From an uncultured bacterium (GTDB taxonomy: Bacteria > Verrucomicrobiota > Verrucomicrobiia > Opitutales > Intestinicryptomonadaceae), in NCBI GenBank assembly GCA_905214995.1, contig CAJMOT010000125.1, forward strand, positions 1 through 5,805: DNA of 5,805 nucleotides, written 5' to 3'. The notes under the pieces are model-generated. The model saw nothing but the letters and a program-made list of their open reading frames with translations. It was not told where the DNA came from and did not search any database. Shown piece by piece: positions 1-5,084 of this stretch (positions within the stretch are counted from its first letter, which is position 1; each line of letters starts with the position of its first letter). The position numbers were made by a program, and so were the translations under genes.

Positions 1-892
1 CGCCGCCAATACGAAAGCTGGACTCATTCTCCAGCGTCAAAGTTCCGCCGGTCATCGCATAGGACGTTCCGGAGGCAAGCGTCGCGCTGATCGTGTTCGC
101 GTTTCCGTCCCTATCCGCATATTTCCTCACTACCAATTTGTCCGAAGCCGAAGCCATCGCGAAGTTGACAATCCGCCCGTCGGAGCCTATGAAATTGCGG
201 AAAGTATTGCCGTTGGACGAATAAGTTACGAAATACTCGCTCGGGGTTTCACTCTGATAGGCGACTCCCCTAAAATCGACCCCCGTAAAATTTGAATTTC
301 TTATGCCCATGCTCTCCGCCCCTTCAGGGAAAAACCCCATGCCAACATTCTGCATATTTGCATAGGAGAAATCCGCGCCGTTTGCATATATGTTGGCAAA
401 CGTTCCCCTTGATAAGTAGGCGCCGGAAAAATTCCCGTTGTCGAGCCGCGCGGTCATAAAATACGAACCCGACATGCGCTGTCCGGAAAAATCCCACCCT
501 GCCAAAGACAAGATTTCGGAAGAGATGGGATACGGAAGGGCGGAAAAGCGGATGGCGCCCAAATCCTTATCTTTATAGCTCGCCGTGGAATACAGCTGGG
601 AAGCGGCGATGTCGGAGAAAGTCATTGAGGTAAACTGCGCATTCTTTATTACGGCGTCGTCAAATATCGCACCCGACAGCCGCTTAGCCCTACCCAAGCT
701 TGCGCCGGTCAAATTCGCTCCGGTAAAATTCGTGCCCTCCAAAGTGGCGCCGGAAAAATTCGCGCCAGTCAAATCTCTGCCGCTAAAATCCATTCCGGTG
801 AGATCCTCGTTCGCGAAACTCTCAGCCGCATAGGATAACCGGACGGCTAAAAACAACGCGCACATTGTCGCAATTTTAATTGAATTTTTCAT
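1..892 (-). CDS. Secreted pentapeptide-repeat-like surface protein, paralogue 1 (C-terminus off the left edge)
   Basis: The reading frame is open from ATG at 892 to the window edge, giving 297 visible codons with no stop. Residues 1-22 look like a Sec signal peptide: KNSIK basic start, hydrophobic core, cleavage near SYA-A. Residues 30-96 carry many A(N/D)F or A(N/T)L pentapeptide-like steps such as GANFSGATL and GTNFTGANL. A distinctive core follows: QLYSTASYK (99-107), DLGAIRF (110-116) and GWDFSGQ (132-138), then a second repeat block to about residue 215. The last visible part, SYAMTGGTLTLE near the edge, looks like a beta-helix or autotransporter-type strand. A purine-rich AGGGAG lies 7 bases before the start. 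Nearly every block aligns with the gene upstream, which ends 58 bp away, so the two probably form an operon from a tandem duplication. By analogy the missing end should carry a PEP-CTERM signal, but that is not seen. A cell-surface or envelope location is inferred; no enzymatic motif is visible. Confidence 0.88.
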   Translation of the reverse strand, partial: MKNSIKIATMCALFLAVRLSYAAESFANEDLTGMDFSGRDLTGANFSGATLEGTNFTGANLTGASLGRAKRLSGAIFDDAVIKNAQFTSMTFSDIAASQLYSTASYKDKDLGAIRFSALPYPISSEILSLAGWDFSGQRMSGSYFMTARLDNGNFSGAYLSRGTFANIYANGADFSYANMQNVGMGFFPEGAESMGIRNSNFTGVDFRGVAYQSETPSEYFVTYSSNGNTFRNFIGSDGRIVNFAMASASDKLVVRKYADRDGNANTISATLASGTSYAMTGGTLTLENESSFRIGG

Positions 893-899
893 ATTTTTT

Positions 900-905
900 C
901 TCCCT
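900..905 (-). promoter_or_regulatory. Ribosome binding site of the downstream paralogue
   Basis: The minus strand reads AGGGAG, 7 bases before the ATG at 892. It is a strong anti-16S match and supports this start. The 58-bp gap to the preceding gene shows no clear promoter or terminator, which fits co-transcription. Confidence 0.65.
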
Positions 906-950
906 TTTTTTGGTAAATGTTTCAAATCGCATGCGCATTCGACCGGCAAT

Positions 951-2150
951 TCATCGGCGGCCGGGTTGGGAGCGGCAAGATTTCCCGCCCCCGAGATTTA
1001 TGGCGGCTGCAAACGCCAGGGCAAACGCTCCGAACATGGCGGAGATCGCAGCCGGCTCGGGAACCGCCAATATTTTGAGGTCGACGTTTCCGGAATTGAA
1101 ATTCAAGCTCCAATCGTCATTAGCGAGCCTCCGGCCGTTAAAGGTTACCGCGAGCGAATCCTCAAAAGCCTTCATTATGCCCTCTTTGGCGCCGGTTACG
1201 AGCGTGACCGTATCGTCCTTCTCAAAATCGCCGCCCACACTGACAGATATGCTCCCGCCTTCGACATTGAACGCCCCTCCGGCATCCGCATTTACGAACA
1301 TGGGCGCAGCGGTATATTTAGCGGACAGGTTTATTTTTAAATTGCCGCCATCTTTGAGCGTGAGGACGCCGTTTACACAGAGGCAGGCTTCGTCCTCCAA
1401 CGTCAGAGTCCCGCCCGTCATCGCGTAGGACGATCCGACATCGAGCGTCGCGCTGATAGAATTTACGGCGTTGTCGGGCCCCTCATACTTTCTCACTATC
1501 AAATTATCCGCGTCGGATTCCATGCCAAAGTTATAAATCACGCCGCTTTCGCTGATCAAATTGCGTATGGTATTGTTCTTGTGCTTCCACATCACCATGC
1601 CGACCCCTCTTAGCACGCCGCGCATATCGCACCCGGAAAAATTTGAATTCGTTATATCCGCGCCGGGAAGCCGGACGTTGCCAAATGCCGCATTCTGCAA
1701 ATTGGCATTGGAAAAATTCGCTCCGTCTACGAACGAGTCTAAAATCGACGCGCCGGAAAGATTGGCGCCGGAAAAATTCGTTCCGTCAATATCAACCGCT
1801 TCAAAGTGCGCTCCGGGCATATTCTGCCCGGAGAAATCCCATCCGCACAAAGGCGCGATTTGAGAAGCCATAGAGGAACGGCACAAAGCGCCCGCAAAGC
1901 GGATGGCGCCCAAGTCCTTGCGCTTATAGCTTGCCGTGGAATATAACTGCGAAGCGGAAAAATCGGCTCCCACAAAGCTGGCGTTTTTTATCGTGGCGCC
2001 GCTAAAATCGACGCCTCTTAAATCAATGCCGTTGAAACTCTTTCCCGTGACATCCCGCCCGGCGTAGTCTGCGGCGGCGCAATACGGCGAATAGGCGAGA
2101 AACGCCGCCAGGGTTGAGAGAATCATTTTTATGCGGATTGTATTTTTCAT
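951..2150 (-). CDS. Secreted pentapeptide-repeat-like protein with PEP-CTERM sorting signal, paralogue 2
   Basis: This is a complete 399-residue protein. Residues 1-25 are a signal peptide with cleavage near YCA-A; C24 is not in a lipobox. Residues 31-66 and 103-178 are pentapeptide-like blocks (GIDLRGVDFSGA, GANLSGASIL, GANFSNANLQNAAF). Between them sits the core QLYSTASYK (68-76), DLGAIRF (79-85) and GWDFSGQNM (103-111). That core is, from memory, common in PVC-group PEP-CTERM proteins. Residues about 215-360 look like repetitive beta strands (SYAMTGGTLTLE, GVLTLKDGGNLKI). The end carries VPEP at 363-366, a hydrophobic stretch at 367-386 and a tail ending GRR, which is the PEP-CTERM layout handled by exosortase. 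The tail after the hydrophobic segment (GGGKS...) is longer and less arginine-rich than usual. The protein is likely sorted to the cell surface or an extracellular matrix; the ligand is unknown. AGAAG lies 7 bases before the start. The downstream paralogue begins 58 bp after the stop. Confidence 0.92.
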   Translation of the reverse strand: MKNTIRIKMILSTLAAFLAYSPYCAAADYAGRDVTGKSFNGIDLRGVDFSGATIKNASFVGADFSASQLYSTASYKRKDLGAIRFAGALCRSSMASQIAPLCGWDFSGQNMPGAHFEAVDIDGTNFSGANLSGASILDSFVDGANFSNANLQNAAFGNVRLPGADITNSNFSGCDMRGVLRGVGMVMWKHKNNTIRNLISESGVIYNFGMESDADNLIVRKYEGPDNAVNSISATLDVGSSYAMTGGTLTLEDEACLCVNGVLTLKDGGNLKINLSAKYTAAPMFVNADAGGAFNVEGGSISVSVGGDFEKDDTVTLVTGAKEGIMKAFEDSLAVTFNGRRLANDDWSLNFNSGNVDLKILAVPEPAAISAMFGAFALAFAAAINLGGGKSCRSQPGRR

Positions 2151-2157
2151 GATATTT

Positions 2158-2162
2158 CTTCT
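2158..2162 (-). promoter_or_regulatory. Ribosome binding site of the PEP-CTERM gene
   Basis: The minus strand reads AGAAG, 7 bases before the ATG at 2150, in a purine-rich setting. It fixes the start and matches a well-placed signal peptide. Confidence 0.55.
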
Positions 2163-2170
2163 ATAATCAA

Positions 2171-2176
2171 ATTATA
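2171..2176 (-). promoter_or_regulatory. Candidate -10 element of the surface-protein operon
   Basis: The minus strand reads TATAAT, a perfect -10 hexamer, 20 bases before the start codon. No convincing -35 lies 16-18 bases upstream of it. The implied leader is only about 14 bases, just enough for the AGAAG ribosome site. This is plausible but unproven; transcription could also come from the RHH gene upstream. Confidence 0.35.
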
Positions 2177-2332
2177 TGCTCATTTCGGAAACCTACATGC
2201 CCGGCGAACTGCGCGGCACTCCCCTGCGCGCCCGATAATCCCCGCTTATCCGCGTCTTTGGAAAGCGGTTTCGGCGGGATTTGGAATTTTTGCGCATGTC
2301 GCATGGCGGATGAATATCCGAAACGGAAGCGT

Positions 2333-2527
2333 TCAGTTTTCGCCCCTTAAAATTTTGCGCGCCTTTCGGCGGCGGCGGAGTTCCGGTATTTTTATCTTTC
2401 GCTTTTTCGCCTCCGCAATGATGCAATTCTCCAGATAGCGAGAGAGGCTGATATTATTTTCAAAGGCGATCTTATCCGCTATCTCGCGCAATTTGTCGTC
2501 CATTGCCAAATTCACTCTCCTTTTCAT
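2333..2527 (-). CDS. Small ribbon-helix-helix (Arc/CopG-type) DNA-binding protein
   Basis: The protein has 64 residues if started at the ATG at 2527. Residues 4-9 (RVNLAM) fit the DNA-contacting beta strand. Residues 11-23 form helix A, NN at 24-25 the turn, and 27-41 (SLSRYLENCIIAEAK) helix B, with the LSxY start typical of RHH folds. The tail 42-64 is very basic (RRRRKARK). An in-frame ATG at 2542 would add MLCAK, but it falls in a candidate -10, and the RHH strand starts right after M at 2527, so the shorter form is preferred. Neither start has a good ribosome site. It aligns along the whole fold with the divergent neighbour (NL..., L.E, A, LS.Y, I.E). Likely role: a dimeric repressor or plasmid/toxin-antitoxin-type regulator. 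No toxin gene is adjacent. Confidence 0.72.
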   Translation of the reverse strand: MKRRVNLAMDDKLREIADKIAFENNISLSRYLENCIIAEAKKRKIKIPELRRRRKARKILRGEN

Positions 2528-2531
2528 CTTG

Positions 2532-2551
2532 GCGCATAACATACGTCCGTT
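2532..2551. repeat. Composite motif GCGCA-N6-ACGTCCGTT, copy 1
   Basis: The plus strand reads GCGCA, six variable bases, then ACGTCCGTT. The same arrangement recurs at 5777-5796 upstream of the recombinase gene, in the same orientation. The two copies agree at 15 of 20 positions. Here it overlaps the candidate promoter of the minus-strand RHH gene. It may be an operator or a recombinase site. Confidence 0.5.
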
Positions 2552-2567
2552 ATATTTTGTGAGTCAA
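2538..2567 (-). promoter_or_regulatory. Candidate promoter of the minus-strand RHH gene
   Basis: On the minus strand TTGACT (2567-2562) is followed, after 18 bases, by TATGTT (2543-2538). Predicted transcription would start near 2531, only a few bases before the ATG at 2527, so the mRNA may be almost leaderless. This fits the lack of a ribosome site. The ACGTCCGT motif at 2543-2550 sits in the spacer, where a bound repressor or a recombination event would affect the promoter directly. Confidence 0.4.
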
Positions 2568-2584
2568 TAAAAAAAAATTTTTTC

Positions 2585-2613
2585 TTGAAACTTGCGCATA
2601 AATTTTCCTTTAA
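2585..2613 (+). promoter_or_regulatory. Candidate promoter of the plus-strand RHH gene
   Basis: TTGAAA (2585-2590) is followed after 17 bases by CTTTAA (2608-2613), a weak -10. The repeated TTGCGCATAAA fills the spacer. The start codon at 2620 follows closely, again implying a very short leader. Confidence 0.3.
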
Positions 2614-2619
2614 GTAAAT

Positions 2620-2874
2620 ATGAAAAAAAGAATAGGGAATTTCAGCAAAACCAATTTGGTCCTCTCATCTGAGCTGAAAGAAATGGGCCAGGAAATGGCT
2701 AACAGATTATTCGGCGGAAATTTAAGCGCTTACGTATCGCATTTGATAGTGGAAAATCTGAAGAGCGAATTTGTGAAGGAAAATTTTGGAGATATCCTTC
2801 AAAACGCCCGCAAGATGCAAAATTCGATTTACGCCGAACAATCGCAAAACGCAAAATCCGCGCAGGCAAAATAG
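2620..2874 (+). CDS. Small ribbon-helix-helix-like protein, divergent partner
   Basis: The protein has 84 residues. Residues 11-16 (TNLVLS) fit an RHH beta strand, 17-31 helix A, GGN at 32-34 the turn, and 35-49 (LSAYVSHLIVENLKS) helix B. The tail 50-84 is glutamine-, asparagine- and lysine-rich and probably flexible, and could be a partner-binding arm. The core aligns with the neighbouring minus-strand RHH protein, suggesting an old duplication or two regulators acting at the same site. No strong ribosome site precedes the ATG, and an AT-rich leader is present. Function beyond DNA binding is not shown. It is followed by a long region with no confident gene. Confidence 0.72.
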   Translation: MKKRIGNFSKTNLVLSSELKEMGQEMANRLFGGNLSAYVSHLIVENLKSEFVKENFGDILQNARKMQNSIYAEQSQNAKSAQAK

Positions 2875-2947
2875 GATTTAATTGCACAAATTGAGACGTT
2901 TTTTAGTAAAAAAATCAGAAATATATTAGCAGTTTGCAGTAAAATTG

Positions 2948-2993
2948 CGGCAATGCTCTTATCAATAATCTTTGCATTGCCGAAATAAGAGCA
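2948..2993. repeat. Interleaved inverted repeats, potential H-type pseudoknot
   Basis: CGGCAATGC (2948-2956) pairs perfectly with GCATTGCCG (2974-2982). TGCTCTTAT (2954-2962) pairs perfectly with ATAAGAGCA (2985-2993). The order is arm 1, arm 2, arm 1', arm 2', with TGC shared by both 5' arms. In RNA this gives either two alternative hairpins or, with six pairs in stem 1, a pseudoknot. Two 9-bp perfect repeats nested this way in 46 bases are unlikely by chance. Transcription strand is unknown. Confidence 0.6.
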
Positions 2994-3130
2994 AAAATTA
3001 CGCCGTAAATTTGAGCGCCCCGTCCGCTATCATAGGAAGCAAGCACAATAATGCCGTTTTTTTTCGCTTTCCGAGAGTCTTCTGTAATAGGCGATGGCTT
3101 CAAGATCGTTCGTAATATCTCTCTCGGCGA

Positions 3131-3176
3131 TTTAATATTATTAAATAATTTCATATATAATTTAATATTAAATTAT
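3131..3176. repeat. AT-only palindrome cluster
   Basis: A perfect 20-bp palindrome lies at 3157-3176, centred on TA at 3166/3167. TTTAATATTA occurs as a direct repeat at 3131-3140 and 3161-3170. TTTAAT and ATTAAA (3131-3136 and 3140-3145) form another small inverted repeat. Such clusters serve as operators for small dimeric repressors or as easily melted DNA; no specific role is proven. Confidence 0.55.
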
Positions 3177-3300
3177 CAAAAAATAATCAAATCATTTGCC
3201 GCCGCAATGAAAAATTTTCATAGCGCGCGCATCGTTTTGAATCAAACGGAAAATAAACCTTAACCATAACGCCCGTCCCGCGCCCCGCCCTTAAAAAAAT

Positions 3301-3462
3301 ATGGAAGCGTTTTACGGTACAAAACCGAAACAACGCGCCTATGTCATATACCTGAAAGGCGCGACCTTCTCCGACATGCTTCCGCAATTTCTCGCGATAT
3401 GCGCGTTTTCGATAACTCTGAACATATACGCCGTCGCATCTTTCAAAAGGAGCGTCGACTGA
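3301..3462 (+). pseudogene. C-terminal remnant of an ABC-2 type transporter permease
   Basis: The frame encodes 53 residues from ATG at 3301 to TGA at 3460-3462, with a TAA in frame at 3292. The sequence has the pattern of an ABC-2 permease C-terminus: an amphipathic YVIYLKGATFSDMLPQF stretch, one hydrophobic helix (LAICAFSITLNIYAVASF) and a final FKRSVD, like the usual FRRRLD ending. An intact permease has roughly 370 residues, so about six-sevenths is missing, and no ATPase or membrane-fusion gene lies nearby. The likeliest reading is a deletion remnant. A short one-helix membrane protein arising from the fragment cannot be excluded. Family recognition is from memory of the C-terminal pattern. 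Confidence 0.5.
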
Positions 3463-3676
3463 CTTTCCGGGCTCCGCCGCGGCAACCCGCTCCCGCCGAT
3501 TTTCGGCGCGGAAAGCTCCGCCGACAGGAGCGCGAATTTCAAAATAAGCGCGCCGCAAGCCGGCAAGCCCCGCCGCATTGCCTGAAATCCCTTGACTCGG
3601 CATGGCATATTCTCCATTGTCAATGTGCCTCGGGTTCTCGCGGACGGCGTTTTAATCTTTTGCGCCCCGCCAAAAA
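3463..3676. other. GC-rich stretch, no gene called
   Basis: All frames here give arginine- and proline-rich translations without family features. A TTGACT at 3592-3597 and an 11-base inverted repeat CATTG-T-CAATG (3615-3625) lie 17 bases apart, which could form a weak promoter and operator for the membrane-protein gene at 3677. The rest may be decayed sequence continuous with the permease remnant. Confidence 0.35.
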
Positions 3677-4537
3677 ATGCACTGGATACCGCTCTCGTTT
3701 TTTCTGCCCATCGGGATTTCCCTGTCGGCGAGGCTCTTCCGCTCCGACGGGTTCATGGCGTTTTCGCTCCGGACCGTTCCCGCGATTTGCGCATTTATGG
3801 GCGCAATCCTTACGTTCTGGCTCGCGATTCTCCCGCACGTCGCAAACCCGCCCGCATCGCCGCTTTTGATTTTGATTCCGCCGCCCGCAATACTTGCCGC
3901 GGGATTCGCATTCCACGTATCGCGCTCCCTCAAAAGGGGAATTTCCGCGATGCGCGCAACGCTCTCGTTCGCCGACGGATTCGCGTTTTCCCTCGCCGTC
4001 ACCGCCGCCGCAATCGCGGCAAACCTTGCGGCGTATTTCAATACATGGCAGAGCGTGGAAATCCCGTCGTCGCCAAAATGCTTTCTGGAAATGCGCGCGC
4101 GGGTCGCGCTCTGTCCGGAATTCGACAGGCGCATAGCCTTTGAAAGCGGAAAGCGCGTCGGGATATGGATTGACACGTGCGGGTTGGACAAATTCGGCGC
4201 CTACAAACTGGCAAACGGCGCAATATATCTCGAAAGCGAAATCGGCTTCGGAAACTCTTACATAATAGATTCAAAAAACGAAAAAGTTTACGAGGCGCTG
4301 GGAGGCTCCGCAATAGAATTGAAAGGCGGCATGTTATGCGGAAGGGACGGCGGCGGCGGCGAGAGCGAAGTTTCCTATGAAACATACGGCGGGGAAAACG
4401 GAAAATTCAACTCGCCATCAATTCCCGCCGCAAAACTCCTGGACGGCAAAAAATTTATCGGAAGGCTGTCGCGGCGCGCCTTCCGCCCCTGCGCGGAACC
4501 GGAACGCCAGCCCCCCGCGCCGCTGCAAACACAGTAG
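3677..4537 (+). CDS. Unrecognised protein with four predicted membrane segments and a soluble C-terminal domain
   Basis: The protein has 286 residues. Hydrophobic segments at about 4-21, 34-55, 61-81 and 101-121 look like four membrane helices. A basic patch (SRSLKRG, 82-88) between helices 3 and 4 suggests a cytoplasmic loop. Residues 122-286 are soluble, with beta-rich stretches such as GAIYLESEIGFGNSYI and KVYEALGGSAIELKGG, a glycine run GRDGGGGES, and a proline-rich end. No catalytic or binding motif is recognised. The start is forced: an in-frame TAA lies at 3653 and 3677 is the first ATG after it. No clear ribosome site precedes it. Third codon positions are GC-rich as expected for a real gene here, whereas competing frames are arginine-rich. 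It stands alone on its strand, after the permease remnant and before a tRNA gene. Confidence 0.68.
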   Translation: MHWIPLSFFLPIGISLSARLFRSDGFMAFSLRTVPAICAFMGAILTFWLAILPHVANPPASPLLILIPPPAILAAGFAFHVSRSLKRGISAMRATLSFADGFAFSLAVTAAAIAANLAAYFNTWQSVEIPSSPKCFLEMRARVALCPEFDRRIAFESGKRVGIWIDTCGLDKFGAYKLANGAIYLESEIGFGNSYIIDSKNEKVYEALGGSAIELKGGMLCGRDGGGGESEVSYETYGGENGKFNSPSIPAAKLLDGKKFIGRLSRRAFRPCAEPERQPPAPLQTQ

Positions 4538-4839
4538 CCGGTTAAAATTCTCCCCGCCCCAAAAATCCGCCGGATATTTCTCCGGCGCCGAACAATCACG
4601 GCAGGCGCGGCAGACCGCGGGCCATCGGAATTTAATATTCGTCCAAACGGAGGCGGCTCGGCAGTATTGCCGCGCCGCGATTTGGGCGAATATCTTTCAA
4701 TCAACATAGCGCGCCGGCGGCCGAATTGCGCTGGGCGAACCGCAATACTCCTCCCCGTCATTGCCTCAAAAAAAAACGGCTCCGGAAAAAAATGCTTGCC
4801 TGCCTTCCCCGCATTTACATTATTTATCGGCAATTTTTG
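4538..4839. other. Spacer between the membrane-protein gene and tRNA-Val
   Basis: The 302 bp contain the hairpin at 4568-4587 and otherwise no gene. Open frames here are shadows with arginine-rich or tRNA-overlapping translations. The last 40 bases before the tRNA turn AT-rich and should hold the tRNA promoter, but no hexamer pair is convincing. Confidence 0.45.
4568..4587. terminator. Perfect 7-bp hairpin after the membrane-protein gene
   Basis: CGCCGGA (4568-4574) and TCCGGCG (4581-4587) enclose a six-base loop, 30 bases after the stop codon at 4537. There is no T-run on the plus side. Read on the minus strand the stem is followed by GATTTTTGG, a short U-tract. It may end plus-strand transcription by structure alone or act mainly on the minus strand. 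Confidence 0.4.
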
Positions 4840-4913
4840 GGGCGATTAGCTCAGTTGGTTAGAGCGTCTGTTTTACACACAGGATGTCACAGGTTCGAGT
4901 CCTGTATCGCCCA
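4840..4913 (+). tRNA. tRNA-Val (anticodon UAC)
   Basis: The 74 bases fold into a full cloverleaf. The acceptor stem is GGGCGAT with ATCGCCC. The D stem is GCTC with GAGC. The anticodon stem is TCTGT with ACAGG, including one T-G pair at its outer end. The loop TTTACAC places TAC at 4874-4876. The T arm is ACAGG, TTCGAGT, CCTGT. The discriminator base is A at 4913. CCA is not encoded, so it must be added after transcription. It reads GUA and probably other valine codons through wobble. Confidence 0.95.
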
Positions 4914-5084
4914 TTGGCTTTAAGAATTGCAGGCCAGATTCCGGGTCAACGCCAAAAGTCGCGGAATGGGGATTTTTAGGGAAGAGAGTTTTCATACTCT
5001 CACCCCGCATTTCACGAATACCCTGATGTGGATTTCTCATCCGCACGCCCGCATCCGAACCGCCGTTATCTTCCGACAAAAGCT
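4914..5084. other. Spacer between tRNA-Val and the recombinase gene
   Basis: The 171 bp contain no gene. A 6-bp hairpin, GAGAGT with ACTCTC, lies at 4984-5001 with a six-base loop but no clear U-tract. It could be a weak terminator for the tRNA (plus) or the recombinase (minus) transcripts. No direct repeat of the tRNA 3' end is visible, so no integration at the tRNA is suggested. Confidence 0.4.

Larger units (their letters stand above)
2151..2332. other. Intergenic region between the RHH gene and the surface-protein operon
   Basis: The 182 bp have no credible gene. The right part is GC-rich and the last 30 bases before the surface-protein gene are AT-rich. Short imperfect hairpins occur around 2240-2275, but none has a T-tract, so no terminator is called. 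Frames that run through here have proline- and arginine-rich, low-complexity translations and overlap the RHH gene. Confidence 0.5.
2528..2619. promoter_or_regulatory. Divergent RHH control region with A9T6 tract
   Basis: The 92 bp separate two divergently read RHH genes. It is strongly AT-rich and includes nine A then six T (2569-2583), a sequence type that bends DNA. It carries the ACGTCCGT motif on the left and TTGCGCATAAA (2592-2602) on the right. The latter 11 bases also occur inverted at 5773-5783, upstream of the recombinase. GCGCATAA appears twice here as direct repeats (2532-2539 and 2594-2601). Autoregulation by one or both RHH proteins is a reasonable inference. Confidence 0.5.
2875..3300. 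other. AT-rich non-coding region with several inverted repeats
   Basis: The 426 bp hold no recognisable gene. One plus-strand frame (3051-3263, 70 codons) and one minus-strand frame (2915-3154, 79 codons) are open but overlap each other, match no family I know, and run through inverted repeats. The region carries the interleaved repeats at 2948-2993, the 20-bp palindrome at 3157-3176, and a 15-base perfect inverted repeat (ATGAAAA, A, TTTTCAT) at 3207-3221 followed by an eight-base GC alternation. It may be a regulatory or structured-RNA region, or decayed mobile DNA. Confidence 0.45.

Noticed and set aside
1..2150. The repeat-rich proteins as DNA-gyrase-protecting pentapeptide proteins (Qnr/MfpA type)
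   Set aside because: Signal peptides, the beta-strand domain and the PEP-CTERM signal point to export, unlike cytoplasmic gyrase mimics.
2193..2426. 77-codon minus-strand frame overlapping the RHH gene end
   Set aside because: Low-complexity, proline- and arginine-rich translation in another frame over the RHH gene, with no ribosome site.
2915..3154. 79-codon minus-strand frame
   Set aside because: It runs across the interleaved inverted repeats, overlaps an opposite frame and matches nothing I recognise. A decayed gene remains possible.
3187..3623. Two overlapping minus-strand frames and plus-strand arginine-rich frames
   Set aside because: They conflict with each other and with the permease-like plus frame, and have no recognisable features.
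3652..4191. Long minus-strand frame (179 codons) opposite the membrane-protein gene
   Set aside because: It is an antisense shadow in GC-rich coding DNA. Its translation lacks domains, and the plus frame has clear membrane helices.
4873..5079. Minus-strand 68-codon frame containing GDTGLEPVTSC
   Set aside because: This peptide is the antisense translation of a tRNA T-arm and 3' end, a familiar annotation artefact. It overlaps tRNA-Val.
4840..5084. Integration of a mobile element at the tRNA-Val 3' end
   Set aside because: No repeated tRNA 3' end is visible and Mpi-type serine recombinases are invertases, not tRNA-site integrases.
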